NCBI GenBank assembly: GCA_017985015.1
Contig: JAGNYI010000003.1
Coordinates: 66,365 to 130,364, forward strand
From: Giesbergeria sp.
GTDB taxonomy: Bacteria > Pseudomonadota > Gammaproteobacteria > Burkholderiales > Burkholderiaceae_C
Direction: 5' to 3'
Length of the DNA stretch: 64,000 bases
In this document: one piece after another, positions 28,523 through 38,329 of the stretch
How positions within the stretch are numbered: the first letter of the stretch is position 1
How the letters are laid out: every line of letters begins with the position of its first letter
The notes under the pieces: generated by a model
The model's database searches: none
What the model was told of the DNA's origin: nothing
What the model saw: only the letters and a program-made list of their open reading frames with translations
Position numbers and translations under genes: made by a program

Positions 28523-30175
28523 TCAGGGATAAAAAGCCAGCACCCGGTAGCCGGCAATGCGCGGTCCACTGTTCGGAATGGTCATGGGAATGACAGCACT
28601 CCATTCGGCGCCAGGTCGAAGCGGGTTGGGGACGGCGAGCTCGGCCGGCATCAGGATCCGGCGCAGCACGGGCTGGTCTTCGGTGTCGGTCAGGGTCAGC
28701 TCGATGGCGGGCGCTTCCACAGGCAATGCAGCGCGGTTGCGCAGCGTCAGAGCGAACTGATAGCGTTCGCCCTGCACACGGTTGAATGAGGAGCCATCCA
28801 CCACCACAGCGCTCATATCCCGGTAGGTGCCCACGGTGCACTGCAAATACCCACAGGCAAAAGTCCAAAATGCACGGCTTTGGGGCCACAGGGCGGTGAG
28901 GCGGGCGCGCTCATGCAAACCGATCTGTGCGGCCAGGCCCAACAAGAGCACGAGCACGGTCACGAACAAGCCGGCTCGCACCCCTGCGCCAGACCAAAAG
29001 GCACGGCGCCGCGCGTGGCGCACGAAAGACAGCTCCAGATCCGACTCATCAAGCGCTTGCGGCTCGGTCGCTGGCCTTCCTTCGTGTCCGTCCACCCGCT
29101 CTCTGAATGGGCTCGGCACTGCGGCGGATACTGACAAAGGTTCATGTGGCAGACCGTCCTGCACCAAGGTCCAGTCGTCAGGCTGGTCGGAGTCTGGGGG
29201 CGCTTCAGGATCGCTGGAAGTTGCGACTGCTTCATCGGCCGCAGCGGGCGCTGGGGCCGATATTGATACAGACGGCGGCAGTGCGATGGGCAATGCCGGA
29301 GCGGCGGTGGGGACTGGCACAGCCTTTGCAGTCTGCTCTGTAGACCACTCGGCTACTTCAGCGATGAAGTGGGCTAGGTCGGGTTCGGGCGCGTCTCCAT
29401 GGTCCCAGCGTGCAGCCTTTGTTGATGCCGCGACTTGCGCTGGCGGCAATTCGTCAAAAAGCGCAGGCCAATCGGTGTCGGTGTCGTCAATCTGTGCGCC
29501 AGGGAGCTCATAGCCGCCCTGCGGCGCTTCCGTTGTCGCCGCGGTATGCCCGTCGGGGTGCCGGTCCGCAGTCCGCCACGGATCTCGCCAAGTGGGATCG
29601 ATGCGTTCGTCCAACGCACCGTGCGATGCAGATTCGGCCGGCGGCATTTCCTTCTCAGCCGCTCCAGCCACTTCCGCTTGGAGGCCAAAACGGCTCCCGT
29701 CGCCAGGCTGCCGTGTCGCCAGTGGTCGAAGGAAATCCGGTTCGCGCGAGGCGAAAGTCTTCAAAAACGCCGGAACATGCTCAGGAACCGCAGGGCTTTG
29801 CACCTCAGGCTCCGTATCGAAGAAGCCGATTTGCGTCGGCGCAAAACCATCGTCAAGGTCTTCGGGTTCCTCCGGCTCCGGAGTCAACACCGACGGCCGG
29901 GCGGCATCGCGAGATGAGGCACCGCCAGCGCCGCCACTGCTGCCCCATGCGCGCGGCTCGGACGTCGGCCCCACGGCGCGTTCCACCGGCCCTCGCAACT
30001 GGTCCAGCCGGATCTCCGGCAGCATGGGCTCAGGCGCTGCCGGTTCCAGTGAGACCGACGCATCAAACACCTGCTTGCAATGTCCGCAGCGCACCCATCC
30101 ATCGGAGATTCGCAATTGGTCTGCAACCACCTTGAAGCGCGTGTGGCAGGCAGGACAGCAGGTGGTCTGGCTCAT
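28523..30175 (-). CDS. Zinc-ribbon (MJ0042-type) and DUF3426 membrane protein
   Basis: A 550-residue protein. The first 45 residues form a zinc ribbon with two CxxC pairs (CCPACHTRF and VRCGHCKQVF). A long Ala/Pro/Asp-rich, low-complexity linker follows (about residues 50-375), then one transmembrane helix (GLFVTVLVLLLGLAAQIGL), then a C-terminal DUF3426 domain (SFNRVQGERYQFALTLRNRA). The function of this family is unknown; the layout suggests a cytoplasmic metal-binding head and a periplasmic domain. It is 37 bases after prmA, probably cotranscribed. Confidence 0.86.
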   Translation of the reverse strand: MSQTTCCPACHTRFKVVADQLRISDGWVRCGHCKQVFDASVSLEPAAPEPMLPEIRLDQLRGPVERAVGPTSEPRAWGSSGGAGGASSRDAARPSVLTPEPEEPEDLDDGFAPTQIGFFDTEPEVQSPAVPEHVPAFLKTFASREPDFLRPLATRQPGDGSRFGLQAEVAGAAEKEMPPAESASHGALDERIDPTWRDPWRTADRHPDGHTAATTEAPQGGYELPGAQIDDTDTDWPALFDELPPAQVAASTKAARWDHGDAPEPDLAHFIAEVAEWSTEQTAKAVPVPTAAPALPIALPPSVSISAPAPAAADEAVATSSDPEAPPDSDQPDDWTLVQDGLPHEPLSVSAAVPSPFRERVDGHEGRPATEPQALDESDLELSFVRHARRRAFWSGAGVRAGLFVTVLVLLLGLAAQIGLHERARLTALWPQSRAFWTFACGYLQCTVGTYRDMSAVVVDGSSFNRVQGERYQFALTLRNRAALPVEAPAIELTLTDTEDQPVLRRILMPAELAVPNPLRPGAEWSAVIPMTIPNSGPRIAGYRVLAFYP

Positions 30176-30212
30176 CGGTTTTCGATTGTAGAAACCGCTG
30201 CGGAAAGCGGCG

Positions 30213-31103
30213 TCAACCCCGCCGGGCGGTCATCAGAACCCATCCGTCCTCGCTATCGGCCACCGAGAGTGCCAGCCAAGGCGCGTACGCCTCCTGCAAC
30301 TCGGCCACTTGGCGATCCAGGATGCCCGCCAGCACCAGGTGTCCCGCATCGGCCACATGCGCGCAGAGCAGTGGCGCGAGCACACGAAGCGGTGTGGCCA
30401 AAATATTCGCCAGCACCACGTTGTAAACGCCCGATGCACCGTCGGGAAGGCCCGTTCGCAATTGCACGCCGTTGGCATCGGCGTTGTAGCGTGTCGACTC
30501 GACTGCGGCCGGGTCAATGTCCACCGCGTCGATGTCGCGCGCGCCGAACTTTGCGGCACCAATAGCCAGAATGCCGGAGCCACAGCCATAGTCCAGCACC
30601 CGTGCGGGCACCATTTCACTGGCATGGGCAGCGATCCAGCGCAGACACATCCGGGTGGTCGGGTGCGTTCCCGTACCAAAGGCGAGCCCAGGGTCCAGCC
30701 GAATCACTTGCCGGGCCTCGCCCGGGGGCTCGTGCCAGGTCGGAACGATCCAGAACGCGGGGGTGATCGACACTGGCGCAAACTGCGACTGCGTCAAACG
30801 CACCCAGTCCTGCTCGGCCAGCGGCGCCATGCCTACGACCTCGCAGTGCGAGAAAAATTCCTGCGCGCGCAACAAGTCCAAGGCCTCGCGCGCGAGCGCC
30901 TGCGTGGCGAAGAGGGCCAGCACGCGACTGCGCTGCCAGGCGCTGCGCGGCGCGGGCATGCCCGGCTCACCAAACAATGCCTGTTCAGCGTCGGTGTGTG
31001 CATCGGCGTCCTCGACGGAAACGCTCAGGGCATCGAGAGCTTCGAGCGCGTCGCTCAACAACTCCACCTGCTCTTGCGGACAGGCCAGGCTCAGTTCATG
31101 CAT
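30213..31103 (-). CDS. prmA: Ribosomal protein L11 methyltransferase
   Basis: SAM-dependent enzyme that trimethylates L11. The 296-residue protein has an N-terminal substrate-binding domain and a Rossmann domain with the SAM motif LDYGCGSGILAIGAAKFGA and the NILA catalytic loop (VVLANILATPLRVL). The start was placed at MHELSLACPQEQVELL (31103); MSMHEL two codons earlier is an alternative. The frame runs further upstream without protein-like sequence. It follows accC by 66 bases on the same strand. Confidence 0.95.
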   Translation of the reverse strand: MHELSLACPQEQVELLSDALEALDALSVSVEDADAHTDAEQALFGEPGMPAPRSAWQRSRVLALFATQALAREALDLLRAQEFFSHCEVVGMAPLAEQDWVRLTQSQFAPVSITPAFWIVPTWHEPPGEARQVIRLDPGLAFGTGTHPTTRMCLRWIAAHASEMVPARVLDYGCGSGILAIGAAKFGARDIDAVDIDPAAVESTRYNADANGVQLRTGLPDGASGVYNVVLANILATPLRVLAPLLCAHVADAGHLVLAGILDRQVAELQEAYAPWLALSVADSEDGWVLMTARRG

Positions 31104-31169
31104 GCTCATAGTGTAGTGTTCACCCCTATTGGTATCTTCAGAGCGAAGCACCACACCAGCAGGCACGCG

Positions 31170-32519
31170 TCAGCGCTTGCGCTGCGAGAGCCACTCTTCA
31201 AGGTAGTGGATGTTGGTGCCGCCGGTGACAAAGTTGGCGTCCACCATCAACTCGCGGTGCAGCGGCACATTGGTGTTGATGCCCTCGATCACCGTCTCGG
31301 ACAAGGCCGCGCGCATGCGCGCCAGCGCCTGTTCGCGCGTGTCACCGTGCACGATGATCTTGCCGATCATCGAGTCGTAGTTGGGCGGCACGTAGTAGTT
31401 GGTATAGACATGCGAATCAACCCGTACTCCCGGCCCGCCCGGCGCATGCCAGGTGGTGATGCGTCCCGGTGACGGAATGAACTTGTACGGGTCTTCGGCG
31501 TTGATGCGGCATTCGATCGCATGGCCACGAATCTGAATCTGGCGCTGCGTGAACGGGAGCTTCTCGCCCGCGGCCACCATGATCTGGGTGCGCACGATGT
31601 CGACGCCGGTAATCCATTCAGTCACCGGGTGCTCCACCTGCACGCGGGTGTTCATCTCGATGAAATAGAACTCACCGTTCTCGTACAGAAACTCGAAAGT
31701 CCCTGCACCACGGTAGCCAATCTTCTTGCAGGCCGCCACACAGCGTTCGCCAATTTTTTCGATGAGCTTGCGCGCAATGCCGGGCGCGGGCGCCTCTTCG
31801 ATCACTTTCTGGTGGCGCCGCTGCATGGAGCAATCGCGCTCGCCGAGATACACCGCATTGCGATGCTTGTCGGCCAGAATCTGAATTTCAATATGCCGCG
31901 GGTTCTGGAGGAATTTCTCCATGTACACCGCCGGATTGCCAAAAGCCGCCCCGGCCTCCGCCTTGGTCATCTGCACCGCGTTGATCAGTGCCGCTTCGGT
32001 ATGCACCACCCGCATGCCGCGCCCACCGCCGCCACCCGCCGCCTTGATGATGACGGGGTAGCCCACGGCCTTGGCAATGCGGCGAATCTGCACCGGATCT
32101 TCTGGCAGTTCACCTTCCGAGCCCGGCACACAAGGCACGCCCGCCTTGATCATGGCCTGCTTGGCCGACACCTTGTCGCCCATGGTGCGAATGTTCTCGG
32201 GCGTCGGGCCAATGAACTGGAAGCCGCTTTTCTCCACTCGCTCGGCGAAATCGGCGTTCTCGCTTAAAAAGCCGTAGCCGGGATGAATGGCCTCGGCGTC
32301 GGTCACCTCGGCTGCCGAAATAATGGCCGGCATGTTGAGGTAGGACAACGGCGAGGGGGCTGGGCCGATGCACACGGCTTCCTCGGCCAGTTTGATGTAC
32401 TTGGCGTCGCGGTCGGCCTCGGAATACACCATCACTGCCTTGACACCCAGTTCATGGCAGGCGCGTTGGATCCGCAGGGCGATTTCGCCGCGATTGGCGA
32501 CCAATATCTTCTTAAACAT
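31170..32519 (-). CDS. accC: Acetyl-CoA carboxylase, biotin carboxylase subunit
   Basis: ATP-dependent carboxylation of the biotin on AccB, the first step of fatty acid synthesis. The 449-residue length is standard. It has the ATP-grasp glycine loop [14 protein letters not shown], the catalytic region [20 protein letters not shown], and [16 protein letters not shown] with the metal-binding Glu/Asn and catalytic Arg. It is 47 bases downstream of accB, in the usual accB-accC order. Confidence 0.98.
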   Translation of the reverse strand: MFKKILVANRGEIALRIQRACHELGVKAVMVYSEADRDAKYIKLAEEAVCIGPAPSPLSYLNMPAIISAAEVTDAEAIHPGYGFLSENADFAERVEKSGFQFIGPTPENIRTMGDKVSAKQAMIKAGVPCVPGSEGELPEDPVQIRRIAKAVGYPVIIKAAGGGGGRGMRVVHTEAALINAVQMTKAEAGAAFGNPAVYMEKFLQNPRHIEIQILADKHRNAVYLGERDCSMQRRHQKVIEEAPAPGIARKLIEKIGERCVAACKKIGYRGAGTFEFLYENGEFYFIEMNTRVQVEHPVTEWITGVDIVRTQIMVAAGEKLPFTQRQIQIRGHAIECRINAEDPYKFIPSPGRITTWHAPGGPGVRVDSHVYTNYYVPPNYDSMIGKIIVHGDTREQALARMRAALSETVIEGINTNVPLHRELMVDANFVTGGTNIHYLEEWLSQRKR

Positions 32520-32566
32520 GGGGCCCCTTTCGGCGCAGGGCCGTTGCGTTCGTGCTCATGGGCACC

Positions 32567-33019
32567 TTACTCAACGATAAAGAGCGGTTGACCATATTCG
32601 ACGGCCTGGCCGTTTTCGCCGAGGATGCGGGTCACCGTACCCGACTTGTCCGATTCGATCTCGTTGAGGATCTTCATCGCCTCAATAATGCAGATCGTCT
32701 CGCCTTCTTTGACCACGCTTCCCACTTCGACAAATGCTTTGGCTCCGGGGCTGGAGGCGCGGTAGAAGGTTCCCACCATCGGCGACTTCACCGTATGGCC
32801 AGCGGGCTCGGCAGGGACAGGGGCCGGCAGTCCAGGCACCGGAGCCGACGCAGCGGGCTGTGCAGCAGTGGCGGACGCAGGCGCCGGGACCATCTGCTGA
32901 ACCACATTGCCACCACTCTTGACGATGCGCACCTTGCCTTCGGCCTCGGTGATCTCAAGCTCCGACACGTTGGATTCGGAGACGAGGTCGATCAGGGTTT
33001 TGAGTTTTCGAAGATCCAT
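32567..33019 (-). CDS. accB: Acetyl-CoA carboxylase, biotin carboxyl carrier protein
   Basis: Carries biotin between AccC and the carboxyltransferase. The 150-residue protein has an N-terminal helix [20 protein letters not shown], an Ala/Pro-rich linker (residues 45-75), and a biotinyl domain with the attachment lysine K116 in [12 protein letters not shown]. It is first gene of the accB-accC-prmA string. The 131-bp upstream gap holds AT-rich sequence that may contain the promoter, but no convincing hexamer pair was found. Confidence 0.97.
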   Translation of the reverse strand: MDLRKLKTLIDLVSESNVSELEITEAEGKVRIVKSGGNVVQQMVPAPASATAAQPAASAPVPGLPAPVPAEPAGHTVKSPMVGTFYRASSPGAKAFVEVGSVVKEGETICIIEAMKILNEIESDKSGTVTRILGENGQAVEYGQPLFIVE

Positions 33020-33150
33020 GGAAGCTCCCGCAGCGGATTCAGAACAGGGCGCGAATTTACTCTAATTTCGAACTATTACACGCAAATCAGCGTTTTCCCA
33101 CGTAAACCCTGTCAACTCGCAGCCTGAGAACCCTGCCGCCAATGGTTCGC

Positions 33151-33729
33151 TCAGCGAACTTTCGATGTCCAGTCCTGCAGGTCCTGTGGCTTGATCTGCC
33201 CCATTTTACGATGCACCACCCGGCCGTCTGCAGCAAAAACCACGCTGAATGGTAGCCCGCCGGCCAGGTTACCCAGCGAACGCGAGAGCTCGGTGCCACT
33301 CAGCCCCGCCATGCCAACGGGGAAGTCCACCGGACTGCGCGCGAGGAACTTGCGCACCGCAGAGGGCTGATCCACCGCCAGACCAAGAACCTGCCAGCCC
33401 TGCGCTCGTTGCTCGCCATAGAAACCATTGAGCAAAGGCAGCTCAGCGATGCAGGGCGGGCACCAGGTTGCCCAAAAATTAAGCAGCAGCGGCTTGCCGC
33501 GAAAGGCCGCTGCCACCAGCGGCGCGCCATCGGGGGTCTCAAAGCTTTGCTCAAAAAACGCCGCATCGCCTGCCGACGCAGCACTATCGGCATGGGGCTG
33601 CAAGCGCCACCAGGCCCACGCAGCCCCGGTAGCCGCGGCGGCGGCGGCCACGCCGCCATAGAGCAGGCGTCGGCGGCTTGCGTGCGGCACGCCATCCGCC
33701 TCGGCGGAGAGATGAACAGGTTCGGTCAC
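33151..33729 (-). CDS. TlpA/ResA-family membrane-anchored thioredoxin-like protein
   Basis: A 192-residue protein with an N-terminal signal-anchor containing an RRR motif (ASRRRLLYGGVAAAAAAT) and a periplasmic thioredoxin fold with active site CPPC at residues 90-93 in NFWATWCPPCIAELP. The cis-Pro loop reads GGLPFSVVF. This layout fits thiol reductants of cytochrome c maturation or related redox roles; the specific partner is not evident. It overlaps the preceding gene by four bases (ATGA). Confidence 0.88.
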   Translation of the reverse strand: MTEPVHLSAEADGVPHASRRRLLYGGVAAAAAATGAAWAWWRLQPHADSAASAGDAAFFEQSFETPDGAPLVAAAFRGKPLLLNFWATWCPPCIAELPLLNGFYGEQRAQGWQVLGLAVDQPSAVRKFLARSPVDFPVGMAGLSGTELSRSLGNLAGGLPFSVVFAADGRVVHRKMGQIKPQDLQDWTSKVR

Positions 33730-34331
33730 GTCGGTGGCTCCAGCAGAAGTTTGCGCACAGCCTGCGTGCCGCCCCGGGGCGCACGGCCGTCGCTGCCCGC
33801 GCGCAATGCGCCGCGCAGGTCGTCATGATCGTAAATGAGCAGGTGCAGACCGACGCATTCGCCCCATTCGTCACAGTGCAGAGCGATGGTGAGCGCCTCC
33901 ACCGGCTGCCCATGCAGCCCGCGCACCGTGGCGAAGCGATAGCTCACGCCCTGGTCAATCAGCGCGATTTCCGCAGATTTTGGGTCATCGCAGAACAACT
34001 GCAGGCAAATATCGGAATGGCGGGTGGCCGTTCCCTGCCACACAGCACCGCCCAGATGCGGGCGAAAATCCTCCATGCGCTCCATCCATTCCAGCGCCAA
34101 GGTGCGCAAGGCACGCAATTCTCTGGGCTGGGTGTCCGCGCAGAACAGCGCGATGTGCTCGCGAATCGCTTCTTCCACCCGCTTGTTGTCAGGCAGCGGG
34201 GTGCCCTCCAAGGCACCGAGCTGCTGCAGTGCGCGGCGCTTGGCGCGACCCAGCTCAAGGCCATCCTCCACCACCAGCCGGGCAGCCGTGCGGGCAATCT
34301 CCAACGAGAGGGGCGGTTCAGTGGCTGGCAT
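33726..34331 (-). CDS. Conserved protein of unknown function upstream of the TlpA-like gene
   Basis: A 201-residue, apparently cytoplasmic protein starting MPATEPPLSLEIARTAARLV. The N-terminal helix (RTAARLVVEDGLELGRAKRRAL) resembles a nucleic-acid or nucleotide-binding helical segment, and the rest is mixed alpha/beta with HCDEWGECVGLHLLIYDHDD. I do not recognise a family. Translation from the far upstream in-frame ATG (34481) would read through a repeat copy and is rejected. It is coupled to the TlpA-like gene by ATGA overlap and divergent from mpl. Confidence 0.75.
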   Translation of the reverse strand: MPATEPPLSLEIARTAARLVVEDGLELGRAKRRALQQLGALEGTPLPDNKRVEEAIREHIALFCADTQPRELRALRTLALEWMERMEDFRPHLGGAVWQGTATRHSDICLQLFCDDPKSAEIALIDQGVSYRFATVRGLHGQPVEALTIALHCDEWGECVGLHLLIYDHDDLRGALRAGSDGRAPRGGTQAVRKLLLEPPT

Positions 34332-34425
34332 GCACGCATTGTCGCCCGCCACGCAGACCGCACGCAGCAGGCGGTTTTTCGACCCCCCACGCGCCTTTGC
34401 CGTCCGGTCCCTGGCAGCCAGGAAA

Positions 34426-34474
34426 CTATCAAAAAAATAGCTGGAGGCGCTTACTGCATAAGCGCTGGAAGCCA
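34426..34474. repeat. Two-hairpin dispersed repeat, copy 5
   Basis: CTATC-aaaaaaa-TAG hairpin, then GGCGCTTACTGCATAAGCGC and TGGAAGCC. It lies in the divergent promoter region between the unknown gene (start 34331) and mpl (start 34531). Confidence 0.83.
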
Positions 34475-34530
34475 ATTTCATTCAACTTTGTTCCGTCCGC
34501 ACCGCCGCACGAACAACTAAAATTGCTCCC

Positions 34531-35967
34531 ATGCACATTCACATTCTCGGCATCTGCGGCACCTTCATGGGCGGCCTGGCCGCACTCGCGCGCGAGGCCG
34601 GCCACCGCGTAACGGGCTGCGACGCAGGCGTCTATCCGCCCATGAGCGAACAATTGCGCGCGCTCGGTATCGATCTGATCGAAGGTTTTTCTGCCGACCA
34701 AATGGCGCTCGCACCCGATGTGTTCGTAGTGGGCAACGTGGTCAGTCGCGCCCGATTGCAGGACGGTAGCCCCAAGTTTCCGTTGATGGAAGCCATTCTG
34801 GACGCGGGAGCACGCTACACCAGCGGCCCCCAATGGCTGAGCGAGCACATTCTGGTCGGCCGCCACGTGCTGGCGGTGGCGGGCACGCACGGCAAGACCA
34901 CGACAACGTCGATGCTGGCCTGGATTCTCGAGTGCAGCGGCCTGGCGCCGGGCTTTCTGGTCGGGGGCGTGCCGCTCAACTTCGGTCTTTCGGCCCGCCT
35001 GGGGGCGAGCGAGCGGCCGGGAACGCAGGGCGGTTCGCAAGGTGGTGCACCGCTGTTTGTCATCGAGGCCGACGAGTACGACACGGCGTTCTTCGACAAG
35101 CGCAGCAAGTTCGTGCACTATCGGCCGCGCACCGCCGTGCTCAACAATCTGGAGTTCGACCACGCCGACATCTTTGACGATCTGGCCGCCATCGAGCGCC
35201 AATTCCACCACCTGGTGCGCACCGTTCCGGCGTCAGGCTGCGTGGTGGTCAACGGCCTGGAAGAGAGTCTGGCACGTGTGCTGCACACGGGTTGCTGGAG
35301 TCCGGTCAGCAGTTTTGGCAGTGCGGTCAGCGACTGGAGCGCAAGTGGCGAGCCAGGCGCCTTCGACATCTTGCTGCGCGGGCAGCGCGTCGCGGGGATG
35401 GAGTGGGCGCTGACCGGCACGCACAACCAGCTCAACGCCCTGGCGGCCATCGCCGCAGCGGCGCATGTGGGCGTGGCGCCGGCAGCTGCGGCACAGGCGT
35501 TGCAGACGTTCCAGAATGTGCGCCGGCGCATGGAACTGTGCGGTACGGTGCGCGGCATTTCGATCTACGACGACTTTGCCCACCACCCCACCGCCATCCG
35601 CACCACTCTGGACGGCCTGCGCCGCAGCCTGGGGGGGCAAGCGCGCATCCTGGCGGCGTTCGAGCCGCGCAGCAACACCATGAAGCTGGGCACCATGAAG
35701 GCGCAGTTGCCCTGGGCGCTGGAGAGTGCCGACCTGGCGTTTTGCCATACCGCTGGACTGGACTGGGATGCCGACGCCGCACTGGCCCCCATGGGAATCG
35801 GGCCGCAGGGGCGCGCTCGCACGGCCGCCACTTTGGAGCAACTGGTGCAACAGATCACCCAGGCCGCGCGGCCCGGAGATCACATTGTGTGCATGAGCAA
35901 CGGCGCCTTCGGCGGCGTGCACGCGCGCCTGCTGGAGGCATTGGCGCATCCAATTGCTATCGTTTAA
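34531..35967 (+). CDS. mpl: UDP-N-acetylmuramate:L-Ala-D-Glu-meso-DAP ligase
   Basis: Murein-recycling ligase that attaches the salvaged tripeptide to UDP-MurNAc. The 478-residue protein opens with MHIHILGICGTFMGGLAALA and has the ATP loop VAGTHGKTTTTSMLAW, EADEYDTAFFDKRSKFVHYR and DDFAHHPTAIR, all typical of Mpl rather than MurC. It is complementary to the AmpD recycling step encoded at 21.7 kb. Its last codons (AIV and stop) are inside a two-hairpin repeat copy. Confidence 0.96.
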   Translation: MHIHILGICGTFMGGLAALAREAGHRVTGCDAGVYPPMSEQLRALGIDLIEGFSADQMALAPDVFVVGNVVSRARLQDGSPKFPLMEAILDAGARYTSGPQWLSEHILVGRHVLAVAGTHGKTTTTSMLAWILECSGLAPGFLVGGVPLNFGLSARLGASERPGTQGGSQGGAPLFVIEADEYDTAFFDKRSKFVHYRPRTAVLNNLEFDHADIFDDLAAIERQFHHLVRTVPASGCVVVNGLEESLARVLHTGCWSPVSSFGSAVSDWSASGEPGAFDILLRGQRVAGMEWALTGTHNQLNALAAIAAAAHVGVAPAAAAQALQTFQNVRRRMELCGTVRGISIYDDFAHHPTAIRTTLDGLRRSLGGQARILAAFEPRSNTMKLGTMKAQLPWALESADLAFCHTAGLDWDADAALAPMGIGPQGRARTAATLEQLVQQITQAARPGDHIVCMSNGAFGGVHARLLEALAHPIAIV

Positions 35968-36006
35968 GTAGCTCAAAGCGCTTATCCAATAAGCGCTAGA
36001 GGCCAT
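35954..36006. repeat. Two-hairpin dispersed repeat, copy 6
   Basis: TTGCTATC...GTAGC followed by AGCGCTTATCCAATAAGCGC and TAGAGGCC. The mpl stop TAA (35965-35967) is inside the first hairpin. It sits between the convergent mpl and the 103-codon gene. Confidence 0.9.
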
Positions 36007-36011
36007 TTTGT

Positions 36012-36323
36012 CTAATAACTTATGGCCATGGAAGGCAGGTCGATGCGCACGATGGCCTTCGCCAGGGCGCCGTGGGTGGCACGCGCAAACTTCTGAAACC
36101 AGTCGGGGTCGGCCAGCAAGACGGGGCCGGCTGCGCGCGCCACGGTCAACACCTTGTCGGCCAGCAGCACCTTGCCGCTGGCGCGCAGGGGCTCGCATTC
36201 AAGGCGCATGAATTCATCGTCGAGCCAGCGACGCGCCACATCCGATGGCATGGGCTCGTGGCCTTCGAGGTCGAAACGGAATTCCTGATTGCGGTCGACG
36301 GTGACCGACACTTCGCTGTGCAT
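36012..36323 (-). CDS. Small protein of unknown function downstream of aroG
   Basis: A 103-residue protein starting MHSEVSVTVDRNQEFRFDLE, 61 bases after the aroG stop on the same strand, so probably cotranscribed. It is acidic at the N-terminus, has no cysteine clusters or membrane segment, and I recognise no family. The in-frame upstream extension to 36488 overlaps aroG and is rejected. Residues ADKVLTVARAAGPVLLADPDWF look helical. A repeat copy abuts the 3' end. Confidence 0.7.
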   Translation of the reverse strand: MHSEVSVTVDRNQEFRFDLEGHEPMPSDVARRWLDDEFMRLECEPLRASGKVLLADKVLTVARAAGPVLLADPDWFQKFARATHGALAKAIVRIDLPSMAISY

Positions 36324-36384
36324 GGCATGCCTTTCTCTTTGAAACGAACCGGCCGGGCGCTGGCCCGGTCCCACACAAACAAGC

Positions 36385-37512
<1,128 letters not shown>

Positions 37513-37553
37513 GGAACTCTTTCGAAAGAAGTAAACAAAGAGAGGAAGGCTGA

Positions 37554-37591
37554 AAAACAAAAAACCGCCGGGCTTTGCAGCTTCGGCGGTT
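37554..37591 (-). terminator. Attenuator terminator upstream of aroG
   Basis: Read on the minus strand: ACCGCCG (37590-37584), a 13-nt loop, CGGCGGT (37570-37564), then TTTTTTGTTT. It ends 41 bases before the aroG start and begins 37 bases after the leader-peptide stop. The leader's last codons (GGCGG at 37636-37632) can pair with the terminator's 5' arm (CCGCC), giving a competing antiterminator. Confidence 0.8.
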
Positions 37592-37627
37592 GGGTGGGAA
37601 GTGTTCAGGTGCTTGCGCGCTTGCCTC

Positions 37628-37684
37628 TCATCCGCCAGGGACCGAGAACCAGAACCAAAAGTAGAAAGCGCTGCGCAAATGCAT
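37628..37684 (-). CDS. Aromatic-rich leader peptide of aroG (predicted)
   Basis: An 18-codon frame, ATG 37684 to TGA 37628, encoding MHLRSAFYFWFWFSVPGG. Seven consecutive codons are aromatic (FYFWFWF: four Phe, one Tyr, two Trp), far above chance. Ribosome stalling on these codons under aromatic starvation would leave the distal GGCGG free to sequester the terminator arm. No strong ribosome-binding site is visible. An extended -10-like TGATACATT at about 37701-37693 would start transcription almost at the ATG, so the peptide might be translated from a leaderless mRNA. Confidence 0.75.
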   Translation of the reverse strand: MHLRSAFYFWFWFSVPGG

Positions 37685-37725
37685 GGCCGCGAATGTATCA
37701 CAGCGACACCGTGTCCTTCGCCGGT

Positions 37726-38277
37726 TCACTTTCTCCGGCGGCGCAACCAGGCCAGTGCGCGCTGCCATGCGCTGCCGGGTTGGGCGCGTGCAACCGGCTC
37801 GCTGTGGACGTTCTCTCCCTGCTCGTACATGTCGATCAGCAGCAGTCCCTCGCCCAGCGTGCGCCAAGACAACAGCTCCACGCGATCAAAGGCGGGCCCC
37901 TCCAGCGGGCTGCGCTGCGCCAGCGCATGGTGCCAGGCCTCGACGGCGCGGCGCAGGCTGCGCAGCGCGAGCTGGTAGGAACCCATCTCGTACAGCGCGT
38001 GCCAGGCCGAGCCCATGCCGGTCACAAACAATTGGTGCTCGCGCACGCACTTCACCAAGTTGGCCGCCTGGCGCGTGATTTCCGGGGTGTCCGGCACGGC
38101 CGGCGCAGCGGGCGCGGCGCGGCGTGTGCCAATGGCGTCGTCGATTTGCTGGGCCAGCGCGCCGATGCTGTCACGCAGCTGGCGCGACTCTTCGTCGGCC
38201 ACGCCCGAGCGCAGAAAGCGGCTGACGTCGCCAAACGACTGGACGGTGAGCTGCGAACGGGAACGCGATGCGACCAT
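37726..38277 (-). CDS. Conserved protein of unknown function between tldD and the aroG leader
   Basis: A 183-residue, largely helical, basic protein starting MVASRSRSQLTVQSFGDVSR. It has a proline/alanine linker around residues 54-66 (RRAAPAAPAVPDTPE), then a helical region with VKCVREHQLFVTGMGSAWHALYEMG, and an Arg-rich end. No family is recognised; there is no signal peptide or membrane segment. It follows tldD by 52 bases on the same strand and ends 41 bases before the aroG leader peptide, so readthrough into the attenuator is possible. Confidence 0.75.
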   Translation of the reverse strand: MVASRSRSQLTVQSFGDVSRFLRSGVADEESRQLRDSIGALAQQIDDAIGTRRAAPAAPAVPDTPEITRQAANLVKCVREHQLFVTGMGSAWHALYEMGSYQLALRSLRRAVEAWHHALAQRSPLEGPAFDRVELLSWRTLGEGLLLIDMYEQGENVHSEPVARAQPGSAWQRALAWLRRRRK

Positions 38278-38329
38278 GCCCGCATTGTGCGCGAGGGCTT
38301 TGGTCCACGCACCCGCGCGCGGCCACTAT

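Noticed and set aside
33020-33150. A promoter for accB
   Set aside because: AT-rich sequence is present, but no -35/-10 pair of acceptable quality and spacing could be picked out.
34332-34481. A 50-codon extension of the unknown gene before the TlpA-like gene
   Set aside because: It would be translated repeat sequence (SSAYAVSASSYFFDSF) and is not expected in a homologue.
37513-37701. A 63-codon extension of aroG ending in a Phe-rich stretch (FLFFSLPLFVYFF)
   Set aside because: It comes from reading the terminator T-run (TTTTTTGTTTTT) in the aroG frame and crosses the hairpin; the real leader is the separate short frame at 37628-37684.
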